Positions 41,293 through 49,766 of a stretch of DNA of 64,000 bases are shown here, piece by piece (the first letter of the stretch is position 1; the number at the start of each line of letters is the position of its first letter). Position numbers and translations under genes: made by a program. Below the pieces are notes generated by a model that saw nothing but the letters and a program-made list of their open reading frames with translations, had not been told where the DNA came from and searched no databases. Source of the DNA: Elusimicrobiota bacterium (lineage in GTDB: Bacteria > Elusimicrobiota > Elusimicrobia > UBA1565 > UBA9628); NCBI GenBank assembly GCA_016194705.1, contig JACQAZ010000030.1:1-64000 (forward strand). The letters are read 5' to 3'.

Positions 41293-41952
41293 ATGCCCAC
41301 CATTCTGGTCGTTGACGACGACGCCACGATCGTCGACATGCTGAGGATGTTCCTCAAGGAAAGGGGCTACAACGTCGTGACGGCGTCCGACGGCTTCGCC
41401 GTCACCGCGCAGATCCAGCAGCACAAGCCGGACCTCATCATCCTGGACTACATGATGCCGGCCGCCTCGGGGGCCGAGGTCATGCGCCGCATCCGGGGGC
41501 TGTCCTTCACGGCGTGGACGCCCGTGATCATCCTGAGCGCGGCCCCCCTCTACGAGATCAAGATGAATATATCCGAGGGGCCAAATCTAACCTTCCTGCC
41601 AAAGCCCGTCGATTTCCCAACGCTCAAGGCGACCATCGAGGGATTCTTGGGGACCTCGGCGGCCGCCGCGCCGGCTCCTGCGCCCGCGGCCCCGGCGCCC
41701 GCGGCTCCGGCGCCCGCTCCGGCGGCCACCGCGCCGCCCGATCCCGCTCCAACGCCGGTTCCCCCGCAGCCCGCGCCGGAGCAACCGCCGCGGCCGGCGC
41801 CCTTCGCTCCCGCCCCGCGCGAGCCGGACCCCCCTCCGCCGGCTCCCGCGCCGTCGCAGGGCTTGTCCGCCGCGCCGATCGAGAAGCCCATCGACGTCTA
41901 CGCGCCGCCGACGCCCAGTCCCGACCCCAAGAAACCGCGCGGCCAAGCCTAG
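41293..41952 (+). CDS. CheY-like response regulator with long Pro/Ala-rich tail
   Basis: A 219-residue protein. The receiver domain (1-120) is complete: acidic pocket LVVDDDATIV, phosphorylated Asp in LIILDYMMP, the conserved Ser/Thr in IILSAAP and Lys in FLPKPVD. No output domain follows. Instead about 95 residues are nearly pure Ala/Pro (alternating AP units), ending in a basic PKKPRGQA. Such a tail could be a flexible tether. No kinase is adjacent; the CHASE2 kinase at 12697 is an orphan and could be a partner, though this is a guess. It lies 14 nt before addB. Confidence 0.88.
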   Translation: MPTILVVDDDATIVDMLRMFLKERGYNVVTASDGFAVTAQIQQHKPDLIILDYMMPAASGAEVMRRIRGLSFTAWTPVIILSAAPLYEIKMNISEGPNLTFLPKPVDFPTLKATIEGFLGTSAAAAPAPAPAAPAPAAPAPAPAATAPPDPAPTPVPPQPAPEQPPRPAPFAPAPREPDPPPPAPAPSQGLSAAPIEKPIDVYAPPTPSPDPKKPRGQA

Positions 41953-41966
41953 CCCCGGGAGGGTCC

Positions 41967-44900
41967 ATGCTCCGCGTCCGGTACGGCCCGTTCGATGCGC
42001 TCGAAGGGTCTTTCGTCGCCCGGCTCGAGGAGCTCATCGCGCGGGGCGTGCCGACGAAGGCCGCGGTCGTCGCCCCCTCGCGGCGCATGGCCGACCGGCT
42101 CGAACGCTTGGCCGCCGTCGAGCGCGGGCTCCCGCTGCTGGGCGTCGAGTTCCACACTTTCCACAGCCTAGCATTGGCGATCGTCGACGAGGGGGGCTTC
42201 CCGGATCTGACTCTCATCGGCGACCCCGTCTTCCACGACCGGCTCGTCGACGGCCTGCTCGAGGAAAGGCCCGCCTTGGCGAACTACTTCGGAGGACCGG
42301 CCCGGCCGCGGGCGCTGGCGGGCGCGCTGCGGGCGAGCCTGCGCGACCTCATCGACGCGGGAGTCTCGCCGGGGGCGCTCGCGGAGCATTTCGGCGACGA
42401 GCTCCTGCGCGAGCCCCACGAGCGCGAGCGCCTCGGCGCGCTCCTGAGCATGGCCCAGGCCTACGAGGAGCGCCTCGAGAAACTGGGGATCCTCTCGCCG
42501 TCCGCGCTGGTCCGGCTCGCCAGCGCGCGCGCGCAGGATTGCGAGCTGCTCCGGTCCTTCGGCGAGCTGCTCTACTACGGCTTCTACGACCTGACGGGCC
42601 TCCAGCTGGAATTCTTCGAGGCCGTGACCTCGCGCCATCCCTCGAGCCTCTTCTTTCCCTTCCGGCGCGGCCACCCGGCATTCCGCTTCGCCGAGCCCTT
42701 CTTCGAGGAGAAACTCGGCGGCTACGAGCTCGAAGAGGCGGGGCCTCAAGGCGCCGAGACCGCGCTGGCTCCCGCCCTCGACGGGCTTTTCGGCGAGGGC
42801 GCGGCGATTTTGCCCAAAGGGCGCCTGCGCGTGATCAGCGCCTCGGGCGCGCGCGACGAGGCCTGGGCCGTGGCCAAGGAAATCTTGAAGCTGACTGATG
42901 CCGGGGGCGTCCCGTACGAGGACATCGGGGTCGTCGCACGGACTCTCGAGCCTTACCGCGAGGCCGTGGCGCAGGTCTTCGCCGAGAACGCCATCCCCTT
43001 GAGCCTCGGCTCGGACGAGCCGCTGCTGCGCGCGCCTCTGGCCAAATGCGCCTTGAACTTGCTGACCCTGCGCCGGCGCGATTTCCCCGCCGCCATCGTC
43101 GAGGATCTATTCTGCTCTCCGTACTTCCGGCCGCAGCCCGCCGCGGGTTCGCGCCGGCGCTGGCATTGGCGTCAAGCGATTGCGGCCTTGGGCATACGCG
43201 CCGGCTGGCTGCAGTGGCGAGGCAAGCTCGAATCGAGGCTCAAAGAGGACCTCGCGCTGTCTTCGGGCCGCGAGGGAGGCTACCGCATTCCCAAGGAAGA
43301 CCTCGCGGCCCTTTGGGACTTCGTCTCGGGCCTCGAGAGCGAGCTAGGCCAGCGCGGCGGCTCTTGGAGCGAGCTGGCCCGGCGGGCGCGGCGCGTGCTC
43401 GAGCGGCATCTGGACCTGCCCGAGTCGCCCGACGAGCGCGAGTCCCTCGCCTCGGAGGCGGTGAGCGGCGCGCTCGAGAGCCTCGAGCTCTTCGATTTTT
43501 TGGGTGCGCCGCCCTCGTGGGACGAGTTCCTCGAGGCCTTCGAGGCGAAGCTGCGCCGCCTGACTCTCGAGTCGGCGCAAGCGGGCCGCGGGGTCCGGGT
43601 CATGGACGCGATGGACGCGCGCGGGCAGAGCTTCCGGGTCCTCATCATTGTGGGCCTCAAGGAGAAGCTCTTCCCCCGGATGGTCTCCGAAGATCCGCTC
43701 CTCCGGGAGCCCGCGCGCGCGGCCCTGCGGCACCCCGCCGGCTACTGGATCGCCCGCAAGTCGGCGGGATACGAAGAGGAGAGGCTTCTGTTCTATTTGA
43801 CGCTGGCCTCGGCGCGCGAGCGCGTGATCTGCGTCTATCCGCGCTCGGACGAGGCGGGAAAGGCCGAGGTGCCGTCCCTGTATCTCAGGGAGCTCTGCCG
43901 CGCGGCGGGGCGGACCTTGGAAGGCGAGCGCGTCCCGCGCCAGCCCGCCGAGAAGCTCGTCGGCTGCCCCGCCCGGCTTCTCTCGCCCAAGGAGCTCTCG
44001 CTGCGGTCGGCCTTCGCCGGCGTCCTGCCTCCCTCCTTGCTCGCGCGCGTCGGCGGCCTCAACCGGTTCGGCAAACCCGGCGAGCGCGACGGTCTCGTCG
44101 GGCCTGCCGGCGAGCACCTCAAGAAGCTCGACCGGGACGGCCTCTCGCCGAGCGCTTTGGACGAGTTCGCGCAATGTCCCTTCCGGTACTTCGCCGACCG
44201 GGTCCTGGGGCTGGGCACGCGGGACGATGACGCTTCGATGGGCGAGTTCGCGTCCTGGGCGCGCGGCAAGATTTATCACGCCGTCTTGGAGGAATTCTAC
44301 TCGAAGCCGGCCGGCGGAAATTGGGGGGATAGGCTCGACGCGGCCGTCGAGTCGGTTTTCGCGGCGCACGACTGGAAGAGCATGGGCGTCTACCCCGTCC
44401 TTTGGCTCTCGTCCAAGAAGACGATGAGCGCTTGCCTGCGCGAGTTCCTGGCGTGGGACCTGGCCGAGCAGAAGGCCTCGGGGTTCAGGCCGCTGTGGCT
44501 CGAGAAAGAGCTGCGCGGCGCCTGGCCGGGCCGCGTGCCCAAGGACCTGGCGGGCCTGCGGGCGCACGGCGTCATCGACCGCGTCGACGCCGACGAGGCC
44601 GGCGCGCGGTTCCGGATCGTCGACTACAAGACGCGCTGGCGCAAGAAGGGCAAGCTCGCCAAGCTCATCGCGGAGGGCCGCCTGCACCAGCTTCCTTTAT
44701 ATGCCGAGCTGGCGGCCGAGGCCTTGGGCGGCAAAGCCGAGCTGGCGCAGGCCGCGATCTATTGTCTGGAGGATTCCCCGGATGCTTCCGGAAGAGAGCG
44801 GGCGCTTTCTTACGAGGGGAAGCAATGGGCCGCCGATAAGAAAGCGTATTATGAGCTGGTCGCGGGACAGCTCGAGGAGATCGCGAAGGGCCGATTCCTC

Positions 44901-45011
44901 ATTAAGCCCAACGATGATGATTTCGGCTATTGCCGCTTCTGCGAGTTCTCCACGATGTGCCGCAAGAACCACGGGCCGTCGAGAAGCCGAGCTATGGGTG
45001 TCAGGCTTTGA
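41967..45011 (+). CDS. addB: AddB-like helicase-nuclease subunit (RecB-family nuclease with iron-sulfur cluster)
   Basis: A subunit of the AddAB double-strand-break resection complex, 1014 residues. The N-terminal SF1-like part has no Walker A (VVAPSRRMADRL at that place), so it is not an active motor, as in several non-Firmicute AddB proteins. The C-terminal PD-(D/E)XK nuclease shows FRIVDYKTRW (Asp, Lys) and RLHQLPLYAEL (Gln, Tyr). Four cysteines for a 4Fe-4S cluster flank it: FAQCPFRYF and YCRFCEFSTMC. GGGAGGG precedes the ATG. The last codons and the stop lie inside the left inverted repeat of the adjacent RAYT element. Its partner addA is 11 kb away. Confidence 0.88.
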   Translation: MLRVRYGPFDALEGSFVARLEELIARGVPTKAAVVAPSRRMADRLERLAAVERGLPLLGVEFHTFHSLALAIVDEGGFPDLTLIGDPVFHDRLVDGLLEERPALANYFGGPARPRALAGALRASLRDLIDAGVSPGALAEHFGDELLREPHERERLGALLSMAQAYEERLEKLGILSPSALVRLASARAQDCELLRSFGELLYYGFYDLTGLQLEFFEAVTSRHPSSLFFPFRRGHPAFRFAEPFFEEKLGGYELEEAGPQGAETALAPALDGLFGEGAAILPKGRLRVISASGARDEAWAVAKEILKLTDAGGVPYEDIGVVARTLEPYREAVAQVFAENAIPLSLGSDEPLLRAPLAKCALNLLTLRRRDFPAAIVEDLFCSPYFRPQPAAGSRRRWHWRQAIAALGIRAGWLQWRGKLESRLKEDLALSSGREGGYRIPKEDLAALWDFVSGLESELGQRGGSWSELARRARRVLERHLDLPESPDERESLASEAVSGALESLELFDFLGAPPSWDEFLEAFEAKLRRLTLESAQAGRGVRVMDAMDARGQSFRVLIIVGLKEKLFPRMVSEDPLLREPARAALRHPAGYWIARKSAGYEEERLLFYLTLASARERVICVYPRSDEAGKAEVPSLYLRELCRAAGRTLEGERVPRQPAEKLVGCPARLLSPKELSLRSAFAGVLPPSLLARVGGLNRFGKPGERDGLVGPAGEHLKKLDRDGLSPSALDEFAQCPFRYFADRVLGLGTRDDDASMGEFASWARGKIYHAVLEEFYSKPAGGNWGDRLDAAVESVFAAHDWKSMGVYPVLWLSSKKTMSACLREFLAWDLAEQKASGFRPLWLEKELRGAWPGRVPKDLAGLRAHGVIDRVDADEAGARFRIVDYKTRWRKKGKLAKLIAEGRLHQLPLYAELAAEALGGKAELAQAAIYCLEDSPDASGRERALSYEGKQWAADKKAYYELVAGQLEEIAKGRFLIKPNDDDFGYCRFCEFSTMCRKNHGPSRSRAMGVRL

Positions 45012-45023
45012 CTTATTTGACTT
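44998..45023 (+). repeat. Left inverted repeat of the RAYT element
   Basis: 26 bp, perfect inverted match to 45930-45955. It contains two direct copies of TTTGACTT (45007-45014 and 45016-45023). Confidence 0.9.
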
Positions 45024-45858
45024 GTTCGGAGAAGCGAAGGAGCCTCGATACGAGGGACGGATTGCGATTCAAATACCTCGCGATCTGAGACGGCCCAAAT
45101 CCGCGGGTGGCGGCCTGCAGGATGAGATGTTTCCGCGCGGACGCCACCGACCGAAGCCGGCTCGGGCCTCGCAAGGCGTAGAGGTCGATCCCGACTTCGC
45201 GCGCGAATTCCGTCGAGAACACGTCGAGGTCTGTTTCTCGCGGTGCGTCGGGAACTAAAGCCTTCCGTCGGCAGGGAGCGACCTCGGATGACGCGCTGGA
45301 TACATGCGGGGATTCCGCGTCGTTCAGGAGGAATTGCCGGAAAGCCGCTCTTGCTTGCGCGTCTTCATTGTCAAAGAGTGAGAGCGGGAATCCAGTGTCG
45401 GCGAGACCCTGGGGCATCAGCCCGAAATATTGGCCGCAGCTTGACCAAGGCCAGGCGGACGGATCTTCCACGATTTTCGCGCGAACGGGGTTGCGGTGGA
45501 TGTAGCGAAGCAGCTCAAGAAGATAAGGTTCGTTTTGGCACAACAGAGCCCTGTATCGTCCTTGAAACAAATGGCCGATGCGGCCATGCCGGGCATTGAA
45601 ATAATGGGCATAGCGCGTAAGCATTGACTGCATGACGAGCGGGAGCGCGTGGCCCTTGACCTCGATGAGCAGGTGGAAGTGATTGGACATGAGACAGTAG
45701 GCGTAAAGATTGAATGGGTATCTCCCCTTTGTTTGACCCAGGATCGAGAGGAACTGCCGGTTGTCAAAGTCATCGATGAATATCTGCTGGCGGTCGTTGC
45801 CTCGGGAAATGGCGTGGAAGACGGCGCCTTGGTAGTGGATACGGGGTGGCCGGGGCAT
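45013..45858 (-). CDS. REP-associated tyrosine transposase (Y1/HUH type, RAYT)
   Basis: A 281-residue single-strand DNA transposase of the IS200-like Y1 superfamily. The HUH motif is in SNHFHLLIEV, the catalytic Tyr probably in SMLTRYAHYFN, and further family blocks are GAVFHAISRGNDRQ, GHLFQGRYRALL and YIHRNPVRAKIV. A C-terminal helix-turn-helix-like part (GFGPSQIARYLNRNPSLVSR) resembles the DnaA/Chp-like DNA-binding tail found in many RAYTs. RAYTs move REP sequences rather than themselves; here the gene has its own long inverted ends. The last codons lie in the left repeat. The start ATG 45858 follows an AT-rich TATATAT tract. Confidence 0.92.
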   Translation of the reverse strand: MPRPPRIHYQGAVFHAISRGNDRQQIFIDDFDNRQFLSILGQTKGRYPFNLYAYCLMSNHFHLLIEVKGHALPLVMQSMLTRYAHYFNARHGRIGHLFQGRYRALLCQNEPYLLELLRYIHRNPVRAKIVEDPSAWPWSSCGQYFGLMPQGLADTGFPLSLFDNEDAQARAAFRQFLLNDAESPHVSSASSEVAPCRRKALVPDAPRETDLDVFSTEFAREVGIDLYALRGPSRLRSVASARKHLILQAATRGFGPSQIARYLNRNPSLVSRLLRFSEQVK

Positions 45859-45929
45859 AATATATATACGAATGAGAGGGGTAAAAAGTTCCCTACGGAA
45901 GTCATGCTGGCCGTTGTTTTAGGAGAGGA

Positions 45930-45955
45930 AAGTCAAATAAGTCAAAGCCTGACAC
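45930..45955 (-). repeat. Right inverted repeat of the RAYT element
   Basis: 26 bp, perfect inverted match to 44998-45023, 71 nt upstream of the transposase start codon. Confidence 0.9.
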
Positions 45956-48900
45956 TCACTTTTCGTCGACGTAGTCTTCGAGGCCCTTGAGGGCGAAGGC
46001 GGCGGCGCGCGCGTCCTTGGGCGGACCGAGCTTGAGCTTGATGCCGACTCCGCCCTTCTCGCGCCAGATCGACGTGCCGTAGGGCTGGCTCTTGTCGAAC
46101 TCGAAGACGATCTTGAAGCCCTGCGGCCGCGGCTTGGCCGCGTATTTCTGCTTCATGCGGTCGATGAGGTCGAACAGTCGCCCATCGCCGTAGAGCGTGC
46201 ACAGGGCCATCCAGGCCTGCTCGTCGACCTCGATGCGCAGGCCCGCGGGCCACGAGGGGTCGAGCTGAATCGCCTGCAAGGACGCCTTGCCGTGGGCCTT
46301 GAACTTGTCGGCCAGCGCCGCCTCGTCTTGGCCCGCCTCCTGGACGATGGTCTCCTTGATGTCGCGGACCTTGGACCTGGCTTCCCGCTTGCCGCGCGCG
46401 TCGAGCATCTCGAATGAGCGCATCGCCATGCGCAGGTTGAGGTCCGAGATCTTCTCGCCGTGGTCGACGGTCAGGCGGTCGAGCTCCTCGGAGGCCAGCA
46501 GCAGCTGGATGAGCGTCATGTTGATCTCGCGGCGCAGGAGGTCGCCGGCCCAGGACACGGCCTGGGCGATGCCGGCGGCCATCTGCGCGCCGTATTTCTG
46601 CTCGAGCATCTTGGTGATCTCATCGGGCAGCCGGTTGAGCAGAAGGTTCTTGAGGGCGTCGGCGGGCAGGCCGGGCACGATCAGGCCCGAGAGGTCGACG
46701 CCGTAGCGCTGCTTGAGGAGATCCGCCGCGGGTCCCGGAACCGAGGAGAGGATCTTATTGGCCAGGTCGGCCGCGTTGTAGTTGTTTCCGAGCTTGTCGA
46801 TGAGCGGCCCGAGCTTGGCCGAGAGCTGGGCCTTGATCTGAGAGTCGGCGTAGCCGAACAGGGCGTTGGCGACCTGGAGGTCGGTCGGGTTCTTGACGTC
46901 GAGGCCCAGCGACTTGCCGGCCTCGCGCAGCAGCCAAGCGTCGACCTGACCTTCCTTGACCGGGGCCAGCGGCGAGAGCCGGCTGTTGAGTATGCCCGAC
47001 GCCGCCACCGCCGCCGAGGCGTCAAGCTGCAGCGTGAAGTTGTGGCCCAGAACCGGCACGTCGATTTTGCCGTATTTGTTCAAGGCCTGCATGAGCTCGG
47101 CGCGGCCGGCCGCGATGACGGCCGCGTCCCAGACCTGCTCGTTGGTCAAGAGACCGATCAGCTCGCGGACCTCGCCCTTGTGCTTGTTGAACCAGTCCGA
47201 CCAGTTGTCGATCTTGCCGAGAATCCGGTCCGCGTTCTGGGCCAGCTGCCCGCTCTGGGCGAAGCGGCCGATGACGTCGCCGAGGCGGTGGGCCTGGCCC
47301 GTCAGCAGCTCGTTGAGGCGCGCCCGCTCGGCGGGGGTCAGCGTCCCGTTGTTGAAGGAGGCGATGAGCGCGGCGCCGTCGGCGTCGAGCTTTTGGATCG
47401 CCGCCGGCGGGAGGTTGGGGTTGTCCTGCACGGCTTGGCGCACGCGGTCGAGGTAAGAGCTTAGCTGCGCGCGCTGGGAATCCGTCAGGCCGCGGCCTCC
47501 GAGAAAGCGGTCCATTTCGGCCAGGGCCTGGTTCTGGTACCAGTAGAGCTCGCTGCCGAGGTTCCCGTTGGGGCCCAAAGACGCCGAGAGCCGCCCGCGC
47601 AAATCGGAGTAATATTGACTGCCTTCGGAGACGGTGCGCAGCCAGATGTTGGTCAGGGCCTGCTTCTGCGCGTCGCTTAAAGACATCTTGCCCAGCTCGT
47701 CGAAGAGGTGGCTCGCGGTGTCGGGGTCGAGGCGCGAGAGCGACAGGGAGAGCGCGTTGAGCCTTCCCTCGAGCGCGGCGCCGTCGACCTCGGGTCTGAG
47801 CTCGCGGTAAATCTGGTTGGCCTTGTCGACGACGTCGACGGCCGAGCTCACGTCGTGGTTGATCCGGGTCAGCGTCTCCTGGAAGTGCGGGCGCAGCGGC
47901 GATTTGGACTCGTACTCCCCTCCGAAGACGTGGTCCATCGTCAGGGTCGAGCCCGAGCCGCCGAGCTGGATCTGCAGGCCGAGCATGAAGGCGTTGGAGT
48001 CGACGCGGGCGTTGCCGTACTGGATGCGGTCGCGCTCGTAGGCGAGGAAGGCCTGCGCGTTGTCCGAGAGATGGTAGTCGAGCTGCACTCTAGCCTTCTG
48101 GCGGTCGAACTCGATGCCGGGGCCCGACTCGCGGCTCACCACGCCGCGCAGGGCCAGCGGGTGGTTGAGGAAGGTGGTCATGAGAGACGCCTCGGCCTCG
48201 TGGACGGTGGTGTCTTTGTTCCAGCGCTGCGTGCCGGAGACCGAGAAGTAGACGTCCGAGGCTCCCGGAACCTTGCCCCAGAGCGCAAGCGACGCATGCG
48301 GGGCCTGCTCGACCATGAGGCCGGCCTTCATCGTCTGGTCGGCCATGGCCTCCTGCAGGAGATGGTTGCCCACCGGCGAGAGATTCTGGGTCACGCCGCC
48401 GAAGACGCCGAGGTTGAGGCCGTCGGCCAGGCGCAGGCGCAGGCCGAGGGTCTCGTCGAAGGCCGCGTTGGGCGCGATCCACATCGTCTTGACGAGGTTG
48501 CCCACCGTCCAGGAGAGGTCCAGCGGCCCGAAAAGGTTGTAGGCGCGGCCCATCTCGGAGAGCAGCGAGGTCACGATGATGCCGTGGGCCTTGTAGGGGT
48601 CGTCGTAGGTCACGTAGCGGGAGATGTTGTTGAGCTTGTCCTGCGGCACGCCGAGGTCCGAGCCCAGCGAGAAGGCGCGGCCCACGTTCGGGTCGGGCCC
48701 ATTGGCGAACCAGCGCGAGCGCAGGTCGACGTAGCCCACGCTCATCTTGAAGCGGTAGTCGACCCAGGATTCGGGCTTGCTGTCCTTGCCCCAGGTCACG
48801 TTGCCGTACCAGCTCGGCGCCTCTGTGGGATGGCGGTTGTCGACGAAGAGCTGGCCGACCGAGAAACTAAAACCCGTTTTTGGATTGGTCAGCGTCATGT

Positions 48901-49435
48901 CGTAGAGCGTCTCGTTGCGCACGTGCGCGTCGACGACCCAGTCGCCCTTCATGTCCTTGTCGCCGTGCGCCGCGACGCCGTCGAACATGCGATCCATGAT
49001 GAGCTGGGCGCGGGCGAAGTCCTCGGGCGTGAGCTTCGCGCCGTCGGCGCGCTCGAACTCCTTGATCTGGGCGGGAACGGCCAGCGGGATGGAGCTTTGG
49101 CTCACGAGATAGTCGTCGACGAGCTTCATGCCCTCCGGGGTCAGCAGCTGGTCGGCCGTGAGATACTGCTGCCAGGCGTCGGGCTTCAAGCGCCGCAGCA
49201 GCTCGATGCGGCGCAGGCGGCCGATCTCGAGCATCGTGACGTCTTTTTGGAGCTCGAGGCGCTTCTCCTGCGGCAAAGCGAGGACCTTGTCCGCGTCGTA
49301 GCCCCAGCGCGCGAGGAGCTCGGCGGTCAGGGGGAGGTACTGCATGGGCGCGGCCTGCGCGGGGGGGACGCCGGGCTCGACGGCCCGGGCGTTCGGCGAG
49401 AGAAGGAGGACCGCTGCAAAAAGGAGACAGTTCAT
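45956..49435 (-). CDS. Very large secreted protein with beta-barrel-like middle and helical C-terminal half (1159 aa)
   Basis: No family recognised. Signal peptide (MNCLLFAAVLLLSPNARA), a helical N-terminal segment, then roughly 400 residues of alternating aromatic beta-strands (GFSFSVGQLFVDNR, SWYGNVTWGKDSKPESWVD, ASLALWGKVPGASDVYFSVSG, VQLDYHLSDNAQAFLAYERD) that read like an outer-membrane barrel. From about residue 530 it is Leu-rich helical to the end, with a final small beta part (PQGFKIVFEFDKSQPYG). A barrel with a C-terminal helical domain suggests a surface or secretion role, but this is inference. GGGAGA precedes the ATG. Its 3' end abuts the RAYT element. Confidence 0.72.
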   Translation of the reverse strand: MNCLLFAAVLLLSPNARAVEPGVPPAQAAPMQYLPLTAELLARWGYDADKVLALPQEKRLELQKDVTMLEIGRLRRIELLRRLKPDAWQQYLTADQLLTPEGMKLVDDYLVSQSSIPLAVPAQIKEFERADGAKLTPEDFARAQLIMDRMFDGVAAHGDKDMKGDWVVDAHVRNETLYDMTLTNPKTGFSFSVGQLFVDNRHPTEAPSWYGNVTWGKDSKPESWVDYRFKMSVGYVDLRSRWFANGPDPNVGRAFSLGSDLGVPQDKLNNISRYVTYDDPYKAHGIIVTSLLSEMGRAYNLFGPLDLSWTVGNLVKTMWIAPNAAFDETLGLRLRLADGLNLGVFGGVTQNLSPVGNHLLQEAMADQTMKAGLMVEQAPHASLALWGKVPGASDVYFSVSGTQRWNKDTTVHEAEASLMTTFLNHPLALRGVVSRESGPGIEFDRQKARVQLDYHLSDNAQAFLAYERDRIQYGNARVDSNAFMLGLQIQLGGSGSTLTMDHVFGGEYESKSPLRPHFQETLTRINHDVSSAVDVVDKANQIYRELRPEVDGAALEGRLNALSLSLSRLDPDTASHLFDELGKMSLSDAQKQALTNIWLRTVSEGSQYYSDLRGRLSASLGPNGNLGSELYWYQNQALAEMDRFLGGRGLTDSQRAQLSSYLDRVRQAVQDNPNLPPAAIQKLDADGAALIASFNNGTLTPAERARLNELLTGQAHRLGDVIGRFAQSGQLAQNADRILGKIDNWSDWFNKHKGEVRELIGLLTNEQVWDAAVIAAGRAELMQALNKYGKIDVPVLGHNFTLQLDASAAVAASGILNSRLSPLAPVKEGQVDAWLLREAGKSLGLDVKNPTDLQVANALFGYADSQIKAQLSAKLGPLIDKLGNNYNAADLANKILSSVPGPAADLLKQRYGVDLSGLIVPGLPADALKNLLLNRLPDEITKMLEQKYGAQMAAGIAQAVSWAGDLLRREINMTLIQLLLASEELDRLTVDHGEKISDLNLRMAMRSFEMLDARGKREARSKVRDIKETIVQEAGQDEAALADKFKAHGKASLQAIQLDPSWPAGLRIEVDEQAWMALCTLYGDGRLFDLIDRMKQKYAAKPRPQGFKIVFEFDKSQPYGTSIWREKGGVGIKLKLGPPKDARAAAFALKGLEDYVDEK

Positions 49436-49766
49436 CTGTCTCCCTTGGTGACCCAACGTCGGCGATGGGGTGGATGCTCCCGGGCTCCACCCAGGATTAC
49501 AAGGGGTCCCATATTATATCACGATGATGCTCCTTATACCGCGCGTACGGGAGCGGCTTTGGACCCAGCGGGAGGTGGGTCCAAAGCCGTCGCTGTCAAG
49601 ACCCAGAACGGTTTGCGGCGCCGCTATTTTCCGGCTTTTCCGTCGAGGAAGTCCGAGGGCCCCTCTCGTCGGAGACTCCGTCGTTTGTCGAAGAGAAAGG
49701 CGCTCCTTTTCGAGCGCGGGAGAGGACGGTTTTTCGGAAAACATCTGCTATACTTCCAACAGTAGT
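49436..49766. other. Intergenic region with a long hairpin between divergent envelope genes
   Basis: About 330 nt without a credible gene. It holds a perfect 14-bp stem with 8-nt loop (49554-49589; arms CGGCTTTGGACCCA / TGGGTCCAAAGCCG) with no T-run, a TATTATA-like AT stretch at 49511-49519, and a -10-like TATACT at about 49751 just before the Fn3 protein's likely N-terminus. The hairpin may be a transcript-end or regulatory structure. Confidence 0.45.

Larger units (their letters stand above)
44998..45955. mobile_element. RAYT element bounded by 26-bp perfect inverted repeats
   Basis: A 958-bp segment whose ends, 44998-45023 and 45930-45955, are exact reverse complements over 26 bp (outer end GTGTCAGGCTTTGACTTA). 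Inside is a single gene, a REP-associated tyrosine transposase. The left repeat supplies the stop codon of addB (45009-45011) and, on the other strand, the stop of the transposase gene (45013-45015). The right repeat ends 1 nt before the stop of the gene at 45956. No target duplication is evident. The element lies exactly between two convergent genes. Confidence 0.82.

Noticed and set aside
49470-49760. Extended N-terminus of the Fn3 protein as real coding sequence
   Set aside because: It includes a perfect hairpin and a -10-like box, and the signal peptide would be more than 90 residues from the N-terminus.
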